Shown: piece by piece, positions 14,577 to 22,954 of the stretch
Layout of the letters: each line of letters opens with the position of its first letter
Position numbering within the stretch: position 1 is the stretch's first letter
Assembly: GCA_905198745.1 (NCBI GenBank)
Contig: CAJKDU010000012.1
Location: forward strand, 1 to 56,880
Direction: 5' to 3'
Origin: an uncultured Prevotella sp.
GTDB lineage: Bacteria; Bacteroidota; Bacteroidia; Bacteroidales; Bacteroidaceae
Length of the DNA: 56,880 bases
Position numbers and translations under genes: made by a program
The notes under the pieces: model-generated
Told to the model about the DNA's origin: nothing
Seen by the model: the letters and a program-made list of their open reading frames with translations, nothing else
Database searches by the model: none

Positions 14577-16322
14577 ATGGAAAACAATCAAGAGCTCATT
14601 TCCCAGTGTGTGGAAAAAGCGCAGCAATGGCTCACTCCAGCCTTTGACGCTGAAACGCAGAAAGCTGTGAAAGAAATGATAGAGGCCGACGATAAGACCA
14701 ATCTTATTGAGAGTTTCTACAAGGATTTGGAATTTGGTACTGGTGGACTCCGTGGCATTATGGGTGCGGGTTCCAACAGAATGAATATTTACACCGTAGG
14801 CTTGGCCACCCAGGGCTTTGCCAACTATCTCAAGAAAAACTTTGCCGACCGCAAGCAGATCTCGGTGGTGGTTTGCCACGACTGCCGCAACAACAGCCGT
14901 CTTTTTGCTGAGACGGTGGCCGACATATTCTCCGCCAATGACATCAAGGTGTATCTTTTTGACGACATGCGCCCCACACCGGAGTGCTCTTTCGCCATTC
15001 GCCATCTGGGCTGTCAGAGCGGTGTGAACATCACAGCTTCGCACAACCCGCGTGAATACAACGGCTACAAGGCTTATTGGGAAGACGGTGCCCAGGTGCT
15101 GGCTCCTCACGACACGGGCATTATCGACGAGGTGAACAAGGTGAAGGTGGAAGACGTGAAGTTCCAGGGCAAGAAAGAACTCATCGAAATTATTGGTGAG
15201 GAAATAGACAAGGTGTATCTTGAGAAAATCAAGAGCCTGTCTATCGACCCGGATGTCATCCAGCGCCAAAAGGACCTGAAAATTGTCTACACGCCTCTCC
15301 ACGGCACAGGCATGATGCTCATACCGCGCTCCTTGAAGCTTTGGGGCTTTGAGAATGTGCACTGCGTGAAGGAACAGATGGTGAAGAGCGGCGATTTCCC
15401 CACGGTGAAGAGTCCTAACCCCGAAAATGGCGAGGCCTTGACGCTGGCTCTGCGTGATGCCAAGGAACTTGACGCCGACATCGTGATGGCGAGCGACCCT
15501 GACGCTGACCGTGTGGGTATGGCTTGCAAGAACGACAAGGGCGAGTGGATTCTCATCAACGGCAACCAGACCTGCCTGCTCTTCCTCTACTATATCATCA
15601 CCAACCGCCAGCAGAAGGGCTTGATGAAGCCTACAGACTTCATCGTGAAAACCATCGTGACCACCGAGGTGATACGCAAGATTGCCGAAAAACAGCACAT
15701 CGAAATGCGCGACTGCTACACAGGCTTCAAGTGGATTGCCCGTGAGATTCGCCTTTCTGAAGGCAAGCAGCAGTATATAGGAGGCGGTGAGGAAAGCTAC
15801 GGCTTCCTGGCTGAAGACTTTGTCCGCGACAAGGATGCCGTGTCGGCATGCTCGCTGTTGGCCGAAATCTGCGCCTATGCCAAGGATCAGGGCAAGTCGC
15901 TTTATGATTTGCTGATGGGCGTCTATCTCGAATACGGCTACTCCAAGGAGTTCACCGTGAATGTGGTTCGTCCGGGCAAGACGGGCGCCGACGAAATCAA
16001 GCAGATGATGACCGACTTCCGCAACAATCCGCCTAAGGAACTGGGCGGCAGCAAGATTGTTCTTTGGAAAGACTACCAGACACTGGAAGCCACTGACGAC
16101 AAGGGCAACAAGACAAAGCTCGTCATGCCCGAGACAAGCAATGTGCTTCAGTGGTTCTGCGACGACGATACAAAGGTGAGTGTTCGTCCTTCGGGCACTG
16201 AACCCAAGATAAAATTCTATATTGAGGTGAAAGGCACCATGAAATGTGAAGGCTGCTACGAACGTTGCGACAGAGAAGCCAACGAGAAGATTGCGGCTAT
16301 CAAGAAGAGCCTTAACCTTTAG
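14577..16322 (+). CDS. Phospho-sugar mutase (phosphoglucomutase/phosphomannomutase)
   Basis: A 581-residue alpha-D-phosphohexomutase. All four signature loops are visible: the catalytic phosphoserine loop TASHNPREYNG, the metal loop DPDADRVG, the sugar-binding loop GGGEESYG and the phosphate-binding loop RPSGTEPKIKFY. It interconverts hexose 1- and 6-phosphates, feeding glycolysis, glycogen and surface polysaccharide. The length suits the longer PGM/PMM2-like bacterial group; the preferred sugar cannot be read from sequence. The start is set at 14577 because the promoter box covers the upstream TTG. It is monocistronic, ending at a strong terminator. Confidence 0.93.
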   Translation: MENNQELISQCVEKAQQWLTPAFDAETQKAVKEMIEADDKTNLIESFYKDLEFGTGGLRGIMGAGSNRMNIYTVGLATQGFANYLKKNFADRKQISVVVCHDCRNNSRLFAETVADIFSANDIKVYLFDDMRPTPECSFAIRHLGCQSGVNITASHNPREYNGYKAYWEDGAQVLAPHDTGIIDEVNKVKVEDVKFQGKKELIEIIGEEIDKVYLEKIKSLSIDPDVIQRQKDLKIVYTPLHGTGMMLIPRSLKLWGFENVHCVKEQMVKSGDFPTVKSPNPENGEALTLALRDAKELDADIVMASDPDADRVGMACKNDKGEWILINGNQTCLLFLYYIITNRQQKGLMKPTDFIVKTIVTTEVIRKIAEKQHIEMRDCYTGFKWIAREIRLSEGKQQYIGGGEESYGFLAEDFVRDKDAVSACSLLAEICAYAKDQGKSLYDLLMGVYLEYGYSKEFTVNVVRPGKTGADEIKQMMTDFRNNPPKELGGSKIVLWKDYQTLEATDDKGNKTKLVMPETSNVLQWFCDDDTKVSVRPSGTEPKIKFYIEVKGTMKCEGCYERCDREANEKIAAIKKSLNL

Positions 16323-16362
16323 GAATATGGAAAAGAAATTTTTATTTTTAAACATGAATCCT

Positions 16363-16378
16363 GCCGGTATTTACCGGC
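16363..16378. repeat. Short perfect hairpin after the mutase gene
   Basis: GCCGGTA (16363-16369) and TACCGGC (16372-16378) with a two-base loop. No T-run follows; it is upstream of the true terminator. Confidence 0.6.
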
Positions 16379-16404
16379 CTACCAATTAAAGGTTTTACCA
16401 AAGG

Positions 16405-16441
16405 CGCATCCTCCTGTGAAGAAGGATGCGTTCTTTTTTTG
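16405..16441 (+). terminator. Terminator after the phosphohexomutase gene
   Basis: CGCATCCT (16405-16412) pairs with AGGATGCG (16423-16430), followed by a T-run at 16434-16441. Confidence 0.85.
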
Positions 16442-16614
16442 CTTTTTCGCTTCATGTTTACAGCCTTCCTTGCCGTTCGTAATTAGGTTCATCAGGCATT
16501 CGGAGTGACACGTCATGTCGTGGTATCGGGCATGCATGGCTTGCAGGCCGCTGTTTTGCTTATCCACAAACGCAGACAGGCAATCATGGCTCCAAACCCC
16601 TGAAGCTTCCGGGC
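16442..16614. other. Intergenic, nothing recognised
   Basis: Part of the 480-base gap between the mutase gene and the NUDIX gene. I see no gene with a start site or homology here; the 22-base-period array and long hairpin follow. Confidence 0.5.
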
Positions 16615-16673
16615 TTAGTGGCAGACTTACGCTGTGTTAGTGGCAGGTTAAGGAGACGTTAGTGGCAGACTAA
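16615..16673 (+). repeat. 22-base-period dyad array A (three units)
   Basis: Units of 15 bases at 16615 (TTAGTGGCAGACTTA), 16637 (TTAGTGGCAGGTTAA) and 16659 (TTAGTGGCAGACTAA), spaced exactly 22 bases start to start with unrelated 7-base spacers. The ends TTAGT/ACTAA are mirror-complementary. A long hairpin starts one base after the last unit. Same family as arrays B, C and D. Confidence 0.85.
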
Positions 16674-16674
16674 T

Positions 16675-16726
16675 AAGACGATTCACCGCAGTGAAAAAAG
16701 AATGTCACTGCGGTGAATCGTCTTTT
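16675..16726. terminator. Long perfect hairpin next to array A
   Basis: A 20-bp perfect stem (16675-16694 with 16705-16724, arms starting AAGACGATTCACCG and ending CGGTGAATCGTCTT) around a 10-base loop. It can end transcripts from either side, including the NUDIX-ispE unit on the minus strand. Confidence 0.7.
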
Positions 16727-16806
16727 GTGTGGATGAATGTGTGTGGATGAAGTTCTGACGGCGATGGGGTGGAAGAGGGCGTGATGAGCCGGAGAGTGGC
16801 TGGCGG

Positions 16807-17316
16807 TTATGGCTTGTTGCCAAACAATCGCTTATATTCATCCTCGAAATTGGGCGTGAATACGCCTTTGCCCATGTTGTCGGCAATTTCCTGCCGGCTC
16901 CAGAATTTGCCGCCGGCAAGTTCTTCCCGGCTGGGCGAAATGGGGCCGTTGTAGATGGTGGTGTGCACGTAGACCAACTCCCTTTCGCGCTTGCCTTCGA
17001 ATACATACTTGCAGATGAAGCGAGGCGTGAAGTCGCTGATTCCCAACTCTTCACCCACTTCGCGTTTAAGAGCCTCTTCAATGCTTTCTCCGTAGTCCAC
17101 GTGCCCGCCTGTGGCAGTGTCCCATTTGCCGGGCTGTATGTCTTTCCAGTCGGGTCGTTTTTGCAGATAGAGTTCTCCACGGCTGTTGAACACGTGCAGA
17201 TGCACCACCGGATGGAGAATCTTGGTGCCGTCGTGGGCATGTCCACGGTCTATCTGGCCGATCACTTTTCCATCCTCGTCGACCACGGGAAAGATTTCTT
17301 GTTGGTTGTCTCTCAT
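16807..17316 (-). CDS. NUDIX hydrolase
   Basis: A 169-residue protein starting MRDNQQEIFPVVDEDGKVIG. The Nudix box runs from about residue 71 (GHVDYGE) to 92 (KREVGEELG), matching GX5EX7REUXEEXGU and binding metal. The part before it (HPVVHLHVFNSRGELYLQKR) resembles the isopentenyl-diphosphate-isomerase-like or YfcD-type Nudix group. The substrate is unknown. It starts 8 bases after the end of ispE on the same strand, so the two are co-transcribed. An open frame extends upstream through ispE in another frame, but the Nudix domain starts here. Linkage to ispE suggests isoprenoid diphosphate chemistry, which is inference only. Confidence 0.85.
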   Translation of the reverse strand: MRDNQQEIFPVVDEDGKVIGQIDRGHAHDGTKILHPVVHLHVFNSRGELYLQKRPDWKDIQPGKWDTATGGHVDYGESIEEALKREVGEELGISDFTPRFICKYVFEGKRERELVYVHTTIYNGPISPSREELAGGKFWSRQEIADNMGKGVFTPNFEDEYKRLFGNKP

Positions 17317-17324
17317 GTGAACAC

Positions 17325-18167
17325 TTAGAGTTGTGCGGTGAAGGTGAAGCAGTCGGGGAAACATTCTTCCACTTGCGTTTGCGGCTTGTCGAAGAAGATG
17401 CCGAAGAAGGCACTTCCGCTGCCCGACATTTGGGCATAGGCGGCTCCCATGCCGTAGAGCTGCTTCTTGATGTCGGCGAGTTCGGGATAGGCGGCAAACA
17501 CCGATTCTTCGAAATCGTTGTGCAGCCATTCGCGCCATTCGCCTATGTGCTTCTTGACCACTTCGCTGCAGCACAGCTCAGGCTTGTGGGGCTGAATCTT
17601 GGCGAAAGCTTCGGCTGTGGAAACCGACACTTGCGGTTTGACGACAACAATCCAATAGCCTTTCAGATTGCCGCGTGGAGAGTCGGCAGGTTGCAGGATT
17701 TCGCCTTTGCCCTGTGCAAAAGCTATCTCGTTGCGAATGAAGAAAGCGCAGTCGGCACCCAGTTGGGCGGCATAGTCCTCCATGAGCGATTGCCCCATGT
17801 TGAGCCTGAACCGTTCGTCGAGCAATTTGATCATGAAGGCTGCGTCGCTCGAACCGCCTCCCAGTCCAGCCTGCATGGGTATGCGCTTGAAAAGGTGTGC
17901 GTGTATGCGCGGCAACTTGAAGTCGCGAGCAATGAGCTGGTAGGCCTTGACCACGAGATTCTGGCTCTCGTCGCAGTCCATGGCGCAGCCTGTTACCTTG
18001 AGGTCGCAATCTGTGTCGGACGGAAACTTCTCGTCCATCTTCTTGATTTCCAGAGCGTCGCATAGAGGGATGGGGTAGAAGACCGTCTCCAGGTCATGGT
18101 AGCCGTCAGTGCGCTTGCCCACAATGTTGAGGCCAAGGTTAATCTTGGCATTAGGGAATACAATCAT
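17325..18167 (-). CDS. ispE: 4-(cytidine 5'-diphospho)-2-C-methyl-D-erythritol kinase IspE
   Basis: A 280-residue GHMP kinase of typical IspE length. It starts MIVFPNAKINLGLNIVGKRTDGYHDLETVF, carries the ATP-binding loop MQAGLGGGSSDAAF and a C-terminal MSGSGSAFFGIF loop. It phosphorylates the 2-OH of CDP-methylerythritol in the MEP route to isopentenyl diphosphate. It leads a two-gene unit with the NUDIX gene and diverges from dnaB. A perfect promoter lies 22 bases upstream. Confidence 0.95.
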   Translation of the reverse strand: MIVFPNAKINLGLNIVGKRTDGYHDLETVFYPIPLCDALEIKKMDEKFPSDTDCDLKVTGCAMDCDESQNLVVKAYQLIARDFKLPRIHAHLFKRIPMQAGLGGGSSDAAFMIKLLDERFRLNMGQSLMEDYAAQLGADCAFFIRNEIAFAQGKGEILQPADSPRGNLKGYWIVVVKPQVSVSTAEAFAKIQPHKPELCCSEVVKKHIGEWREWLHNDFEESVFAAYPELADIKKQLYGMGAAYAQMSGSGSAFFGIFFDKPQTQVEECFPDCFTFTAQL

Positions 18168-18189
18168 AATACATGGTATTTTATCGCTG

Positions 18190-18220
18190 CAAAGTTAATG
18201 TAAATGGAAGATAAAACAAA
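18190..18220 (-). promoter_or_regulatory. Promoter of ispE
   Basis: Minus strand TTTG, 19 bases, TAACTTTG: plus-strand CAAAGTTA (18190-18197) and CAAA (18217-18220). Exact consensus. On the other side of the gap, TAATTTTG at 18295-18302 serves dnaB. Confidence 0.8.
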
Positions 18221-18335
18221 ATAAATGCCGGTGAAAAAGCAGAAGCCTGAAAAATAAAGTTGGCGTTGCAAACCTCTACGTGGAACTTTTTGATTAATTT
18301 TGCAGCCACAAAAAATAACATTCAAACCAAGAACC

Positions 18336-19883
18336 ATGGCAGACAACAAACAAAAGAAGAACTTCAATATAGTGAGCAATCCCGGTCAACCCCCGATGGT
18401 TGACGGCGTTTACGGCCGTTTGCCGCCGCAGGCCATCGACATTGAGAAGGCCGTGCTGGGAGCCTTGCTCATCGACAAGGACGCCTTCTCCGTGGTGTCG
18501 GAACTGTTGCGGCCCGAAACCTTCTATCTTCCCCAGCACCAGTGCATTTATTCTGCCATCCAGACGCTCAACATGGAAGAGAAGCCGGTGGACATCATGA
18601 CGGTCACCGAGGAACTCAAGAAAGAAGGTACGCTCGAAAAGGCAGGCAATCCTCCCTATCTTTTCCAGATTTCCAATGGTGTGGCATCGTCTGCCCATGT
18701 GGAATACCACGCCAAGATTCTGGCGCAGAAATTCCTTGCCCGCCAGCTCATATCCTTCTCCAGCCAGGTGGAAACCAAAGCGTTTGAAGAAGGCATCGAT
18801 GTGGACGAACTCATGCAGGAGGCCGAGGGCTCGCTCTTCGAAATCTCGCAGAAGAACATGCGGCAGGACTATACCCAGATTGACCCTGTGGTGAAGCAGG
18901 CCTACGGCAACATCCAGAAAGCTGCCGCCCAGCAGGGAGGACTGACCGGTGTGCCGAGCGGCTATATGGCACTCGACAAGATAACCAGCGGATGGCAACC
19001 TTCCGACCTTGTTATCATCGCCGGTCGACCAGCCATGGGCAAGACCTCTTTCGCCCTGTCCATAGCCAAGAACATTGCCGTGGACTATCAGGAGCCCCTG
19101 GCATTCTTCTCGCTTGAAATGAACAACGTGCAGCTGGTGAACCGACTCATCTCCAACACGTGCTCCATACCCGGCAGTCTGATCATGAACGGTCAGCTTA
19201 ATCCCGCCCAGTGGAAACAGCTCGACACCAACATCCGGCACCTTGACGGCGCACCTCTCTATGTGGACGACACGCCGGGACTCTCCGTCTTTGAACTGCG
19301 CACCAAGGCCCGGCGCCTGGTAAGGGAGAAGGGCGTGAAGCTCATCATGATAGACTACTTGCAGCTGATGAATGCCAACGGCATGCGGTTCAACAACCGT
19401 CAGGAAGAGGTGTCGACCATTAGCCGCTCGCTCAAGGGTCTGGCCAAGGAACTCGACATCCCGGTAATAGCACTTAGCCAGTTGAGCCGTTCCGTCGAAC
19501 AGCGTGAGGGAGCCGAAGGCAAGCGCCCGCAGCTGAGCGACCTCCGTGAGTCGGGAGCCATTGAGCAGGATGCCGACATGGTGCTCTTTGTGCACCGCCC
19601 GGAATACTACCACATCCTGCAAGACGAGAAGGGCAACGACCTTCACGGCATGGCACAGATCATCATTGCCAAGCACCGTAAGGGTGCCACCGGCGATGTG
19701 CTCCTGCGCTTTGAAGGTCAGTTCACGCGCTTTGCCAATCCGGAAGACATTGATCCCAACAGCCAGCCTCCTATGCCAGACGGCAGTGCTGAGGGAGGTG
19801 AGTTTATCGGCTCGAGCATGAACAGTGGCTCGACGATGAACGAGGTGTGGGGCCCTCCGCCATCGAAAGGACCTGATTTCTAA
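18336..19883 (+). CDS. dnaB: Replicative DNA helicase DnaB
   Basis: A 515-residue replicative helicase. An N-terminal DnaB domain (about 25-130, with PPQAIDIEKAVLGALL) precedes a RecA-like motor with Walker A GRPAMGKTSFAL, Walker B LIMIDYLQLM and the arginine-finger region SDLRESGAIEQDADMV. No intein is present. The C-terminal tail is Gly/Ser/Pro-rich. DnaB unwinds DNA at the fork as a hexamer. The start is the ATG at 18336; a TTG upstream lies inside the -7 promoter box (18295-18302) and is rejected. Confidence 0.96.
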   Translation: MADNKQKKNFNIVSNPGQPPMVDGVYGRLPPQAIDIEKAVLGALLIDKDAFSVVSELLRPETFYLPQHQCIYSAIQTLNMEEKPVDIMTVTEELKKEGTLEKAGNPPYLFQISNGVASSAHVEYHAKILAQKFLARQLISFSSQVETKAFEEGIDVDELMQEAEGSLFEISQKNMRQDYTQIDPVVKQAYGNIQKAAAQQGGLTGVPSGYMALDKITSGWQPSDLVIIAGRPAMGKTSFALSIAKNIAVDYQEPLAFFSLEMNNVQLVNRLISNTCSIPGSLIMNGQLNPAQWKQLDTNIRHLDGAPLYVDDTPGLSVFELRTKARRLVREKGVKLIMIDYLQLMNANGMRFNNRQEEVSTISRSLKGLAKELDIPVIALSQLSRSVEQREGAEGKRPQLSDLRESGAIEQDADMVLFVHRPEYYHILQDEKGNDLHGMAQIIIAKHRKGATGDVLLRFEGQFTRFANPEDIDPNSQPPMPDGSAEGGEFIGSSMNSGSTMNEVWGPPPSKGPDF

Positions 19884-19905
19884 AACCGAAAATAAAATAA
19901 CAATC

Positions 19906-20586
19906 ATGATGAAGAAACTATTCTTTTTGCTCTTGGCTTTCGGCAGTCTGCTGACACTCAGTGCCCAGACCTACAGGCCTTGCGTGTCGGTCCTGGGCGA
20001 TTCCTATTCCACTTTCCAGGATTACACCCAGCCATCCACCAACGAACTGTGGTACTTCCACAAGCCGCGAAAGACCGACGTGAATGCAGTGAACCAAATG
20101 TGGTGGCATCAGTTGATTAGCGGCATGGGCTGGCGTCTGTGCCGCAACAATTCCTACAGCGGTGCCACCATCAGCTACACCGGCTATAGTGGCAACGACT
20201 ATTCAGACCGCTCGTTCATCACCCGCATGGACGATCTCGGGTGTCCGGACATCATCTTCATCTTCGGGGCCACCAACGACAGTTGGGCTGGGTCACCGGT
20301 GGGTGACTACAAGTGGGACAACTTCAACCGGTCAGACTTCTATTCGTTCCGTCCTGCCATGGCGTATATGCTTGAACACATGACGCTTCGCTATCCGAAT
20401 GTGAAGATTTACTTCATTCTGAACGACGGACTAAAACCTTCCATCAACGAGTCGGCAGAAACCATCTGCAAGCACTATGGGGTGGAACTCATCAAGCTGT
20501 CGGGCATAGACAAGCAGTCGGGCCATCCCACAGTGAAAGGCCAGAAACAAATAGCCGACCAGTTGATGGCACGACTGAAAAAGTAA
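19906..20586 (+). CDS. Secreted SGNH/GDSL-family hydrolase
   Basis: A 226-residue protein with a signal peptide (residues 1-20, LLTLSAQ). Block I SVLGDSYS gives the nucleophile Ser33, GATND is the oxyanion block, and SGHPTVKG supplies the C-terminal His near residue 207. The Asp normally three residues before this His is not seen; the position reads Gln, so the triad may be completed elsewhere. Family members deacylate lipids, sugars or esterified polysaccharide; the substrate is unknown. It starts 22 bases after dnaB and may be read through from it. Two adjacent ATGs are possible starts. Confidence 0.8.
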   Translation: MMKKLFFLLLAFGSLLTLSAQTYRPCVSVLGDSYSTFQDYTQPSTNELWYFHKPRKTDVNAVNQMWWHQLISGMGWRLCRNNSYSGATISYTGYSGNDYSDRSFITRMDDLGCPDIIFIFGATNDSWAGSPVGDYKWDNFNRSDFYSFRPAMAYMLEHMTLRYPNVKIYFILNDGLKPSINESAETICKHYGVELIKLSGIDKQSGHPTVKGQKQIADQLMARLKK

Positions 20587-20595
20587 AGAAGAAAT

Positions 20596-20626
20596 TTTGC
20601 GGTTAGGATAAATAGCCGTAACTTTG
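20596..20626 (+). promoter_or_regulatory. Promoter of rnpB
   Basis: TTTG at 20596-20599, 19 bases, TAACTTTG at 20619-20626: exact consensus, with the predicted RNA start about 12 bases downstream. Confidence 0.85.
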
Positions 20627-20637
20627 CACAACCGAAA

Positions 20638-21015
20638 AACAGTGTCCCGGTTCTGTCGCTGGCACCCAGCCGGGTGCGAGAGGAAAGTCCGGGCAGCACA
20701 GGACGCTCCACTTCCGAAAGTAGAAGCTATTGGCAACAGTAGGAGAAAGCAGAAGAAAAGAACCGCCCCGCTTCGGCAGGGTAAGGGTGAGAAGGTGGTG
20801 TAAGAGACCACCAGCCGGTGGGTGATCATCGGGCTGTGCCATCTGGAGGCTGCAAGTTCGCGTATACCGTCGACCGAGGGTTGTCCGCCCGAGTCATGCG
20901 ACGGAGGGTAGAACGCTAGAGCCAAGGGGTGACCGTTGGAGTAGATAAATGACAGATGCCGGCATGGGCCGAGAGACCCCTGCCGGAACAGAACCCGGCT
21001 TATAGGGACGCTGTT
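20638..21015 (+). ncRNA. rnpB: RNase P RNA (class A)
   Basis: The ends AACAGTGTCCC (20638-20648) and GGGACGCTGTT (21005-21015) pair to form P1 with one G-U. The conserved core is clear: GAGGAAAGTCCGGGC near 20679-20693 and ACAGAACCCGGCTTA near 20989-21003, with GGTAAGGGTGAGAAGG and GTAGAACGCTAGAGCC-type segments between. About 378 bases, a usual size. It forms the catalytic part of RNase P, which trims tRNA 5' ends. A T-run follows at once and probably ends the transcript. Confidence 0.97.
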
Positions 21016-21082
21016 TTTCCTTTTTACTGATATGTTTCCACAGGGACGGATACTCTTCGGGGCATCCGTTTGTTTTTTGTTC

Positions 21083-22060
21083 CTATTCCCTGTAGAACCA
21101 GGAAAGCAACTTGTTTACACAGCCAATGCTGAAGCGGAACCACCGCAGTGAACTGACGGGCTTGCCTCCAAACCCCATGATGAAGTCGCGGCTGCGGCTG
21201 CGGCTGAACGGCAGTCCGGCATCCATGAAATAGAAGTGGGCACATCCCCTCAGGTGTGCCTCCTTGACGGCATGCCAGATGAGCATGGTCTTGGGGTGGA
21301 GCAGAGGATTTACCTTGCCTTTGGCGGCATAGTACCACAGGTAGGCATCGCCGTCGGAATAGATGACCGAGCCGCTGCCTAACGTCTTGCCGTGCTGACG
21401 GCAGACGTAGAGCCGGCAATGGTCGGAGACGTGCACCATCTCGCGGAATTGCCGTTCGGCGGGCAGATAACTCAGAAAGCGCAGCCTGTTGTGGCTACGC
21501 AGCACGCGATAGAAGTCCTTGACACCGCTTTCGTCGGTTACCTGTTCCACGGTCACTCCGAGCCGGGTGGCATTGTTGATGCGCTTGACGTACTTCTCCG
21601 TCAGCCGCTCCTCGGGACTTATGCTGTGAAGCGAATTGTGTATCTGCATCCATTGCACCGGGAAATAATGGGCCAGGCGTAATTCCTTGTAGCCGAACAT
21701 CTTGCGTGAAAGATTGGAAAACTCTATATACAGACACAGCTTGCGCTTGAGCGTCTGGTCGAGACGGGCAAGCATCAACCCGAAAATCTTCTCTTTTTCC
21801 ACATCCTCTTCATAATCGCCTTCACCGTAGATGCGCCCTTGCGTGAAAATGTAGGGCGGCATAAGGGCACCACGGCGCCTGAGCACCACCAGCATGTGTC
21901 CCGCTACCTGATGGTCGGGACCGGTGGCCACCAGCATATAAGGCGTTTGTCCCGGCGTCTTCTCGATGATGCGGAACAGGCTAGTGCTGTGGAAAAAGTT
22001 GCGGCACACCAAAGCCGGCATGTCTGCACTGTGTCGGATGATGGTTATAGAATATTCCAT
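21083..22060 (-). CDS. FemAB/GNAT-like acyltransferase
   Basis: A 325-residue protein starting MEYSITIIRHSADMP. The second half has a GNAT-type fold pattern (RLYVCRQHGKTLGSGSVIYS, then YLWYYAAKGKVNPLLHPKTM), and the whole has the two-lobe layout of FemAB-like peptide- or acyl-transferases. The near-C-terminal FMDAGLPFSRSRSRDFIMGFG recurs in Bacteroidales proteins of this type, some in surface-glycan or lipid loci. The substrate is unknown. The -7 box TAATTTTG (plus-strand 22067-22074) ends six bases before the ATG, so the mRNA may be nearly leaderless. An extension to 22108 would run over the promoter and is not used. Confidence 0.65.
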   Translation of the reverse strand: MEYSITIIRHSADMPALVCRNFFHSTSLFRIIEKTPGQTPYMLVATGPDHQVAGHMLVVLRRRGALMPPYIFTQGRIYGEGDYEEDVEKEKIFGLMLARLDQTLKRKLCLYIEFSNLSRKMFGYKELRLAHYFPVQWMQIHNSLHSISPEERLTEKYVKRINNATRLGVTVEQVTDESGVKDFYRVLRSHNRLRFLSYLPAERQFREMVHVSDHCRLYVCRQHGKTLGSGSVIYSDGDAYLWYYAAKGKVNPLLHPKTMLIWHAVKEAHLRGCAHFYFMDAGLPFSRSRSRDFIMGFGGKPVSSLRWFRFSIGCVNKLLSWFYRE

Positions 22061-22066
22061 ACACGG

Positions 22067-22097
22067 CAAAATTACTAAATCTTTTCTAAAAAACAAG
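22067..22097 (-). promoter_or_regulatory. Promoter of the FemAB/GNAT-like gene
   Basis: Minus strand CTTG, 19 bases, TAATTTTG: plus-strand CAAAATTA (22067-22074) and CAAG (22094-22097). The start codon lies at 22058-22060. A TACATTTG box at 22129-22136 serves the divergent plus-strand gene. Confidence 0.65.
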
Positions 22098-22168
22098 TAA
22101 GCCGTCACTTTTTTCGTGGGAAAGTTAGTACATTTGCGCGACTAATTCAAGCATTGATAATCTGACAT

Positions 22169-22954
22169 ATGAAAATAGTAATGATAGGGGCCGGCAATCT
22201 TGCCACCAATCTTGGCAAGGCGCTACTCGAAGCCGGTCATGACATTCTTCAGGTCTACAGCCGTAAACTGGAACATGCTACCGAACTGGCAGAACAGGTG
22301 GGAGGCGCGCCTACCGACCAGCTGGAACGCATCGTCTCGGGTGCAGACGTCTATATCGTGTCGGTGAAGGACAGTGCCCTTGCCGACGTCTTGCCAGCTC
22401 TTTGCCGGGGCAAGGAGAACAAGGTGTTTGTCCACACGGCAGGCAGCATGCCCATGGACGTGTTCCAGGGCATGGCCTTGCACTATGGGGTCGTCTATCC
22501 CATGCAGACGTTCTCCAAGAACAAACCGGTAGACTTTGCCGAGATTCCCTGTTTTGTGGAGTACAACGACACATTGGCCGAGACTACGGTCATGGAACTG
22601 TCACACAGTTTGAGCCGCCATGTGCAGCATCTTGATTCGGCCGACCGCAAGTATCTTCATCTCTCGGCCGTGTGGGCATGCAATTTTGTCAACCACTGCT
22701 ATTCCGTGGCTGCCGACATCCTGCAGCGCCATGGCATGGACTTCAGTGTGATGCTGCCCCTGATAGACGAGACATGCCGCAAGGTGCACACGCTTGCTCC
22801 GATTGACGCGCAGACCGGACCGGCAGTGCGCTTCGACGAGAATGTGATACGTGCGCAGACACAGCTGCTCAAGGACAACCCCATGCTCAAGGACTTGTAT
22901 GAAAGGATGAGCATGAGCATACATAATTTCGCTACCAAGAAAAACAAGCCATGA
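22169..22954 (+). CDS. Rossmann-fold protein with DUF2520 domain
   Basis: A 261-residue protein opening with the dinucleotide-binding loop MIGAGNLATNLGKALLEAGH (residues about 5-24). The Rossmann part runs to about residue 115 (VHTAGSMPMDVF). It is followed by a helical DUF2520 domain (WACNFVNHCYSVAADIL). The layout resembles ProC and F420-dependent NADP oxidoreductases, but the reaction is not known. It overlaps the KdsC-like gene by four bases and the Maf gene follows closely, an arrangement I recall from other Bacteroidales. Confidence 0.85.
   Translation: MKIVMIGAGNLATNLGKALLEAGHDILQVYSRKLEHATELAEQVGGAPTDQLERIVSGADVYIVSVKDSALADVLPALCRGKENKVFVHTAGSMPMDVFQGMALHYGVVYPMQTFSKNKPVDFAEIPCFVEYNDTLAETTVMELSHSLSRHVQHLDSADRKYLHLSAVWACNFVNHCYSVAADILQRHGMDFSVMLPLIDETCRKVHTLAPIDAQTGPAVRFDENVIRAQTQLLKDNPMLKDLYERMSMSIHNFATKKNKP

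Noticed and set aside
16683..17246. 187-codon minus-strand frame across the NUDIX gene
   Set aside because: It is out of frame with the Nudix domain and begins within it; no motif is found.
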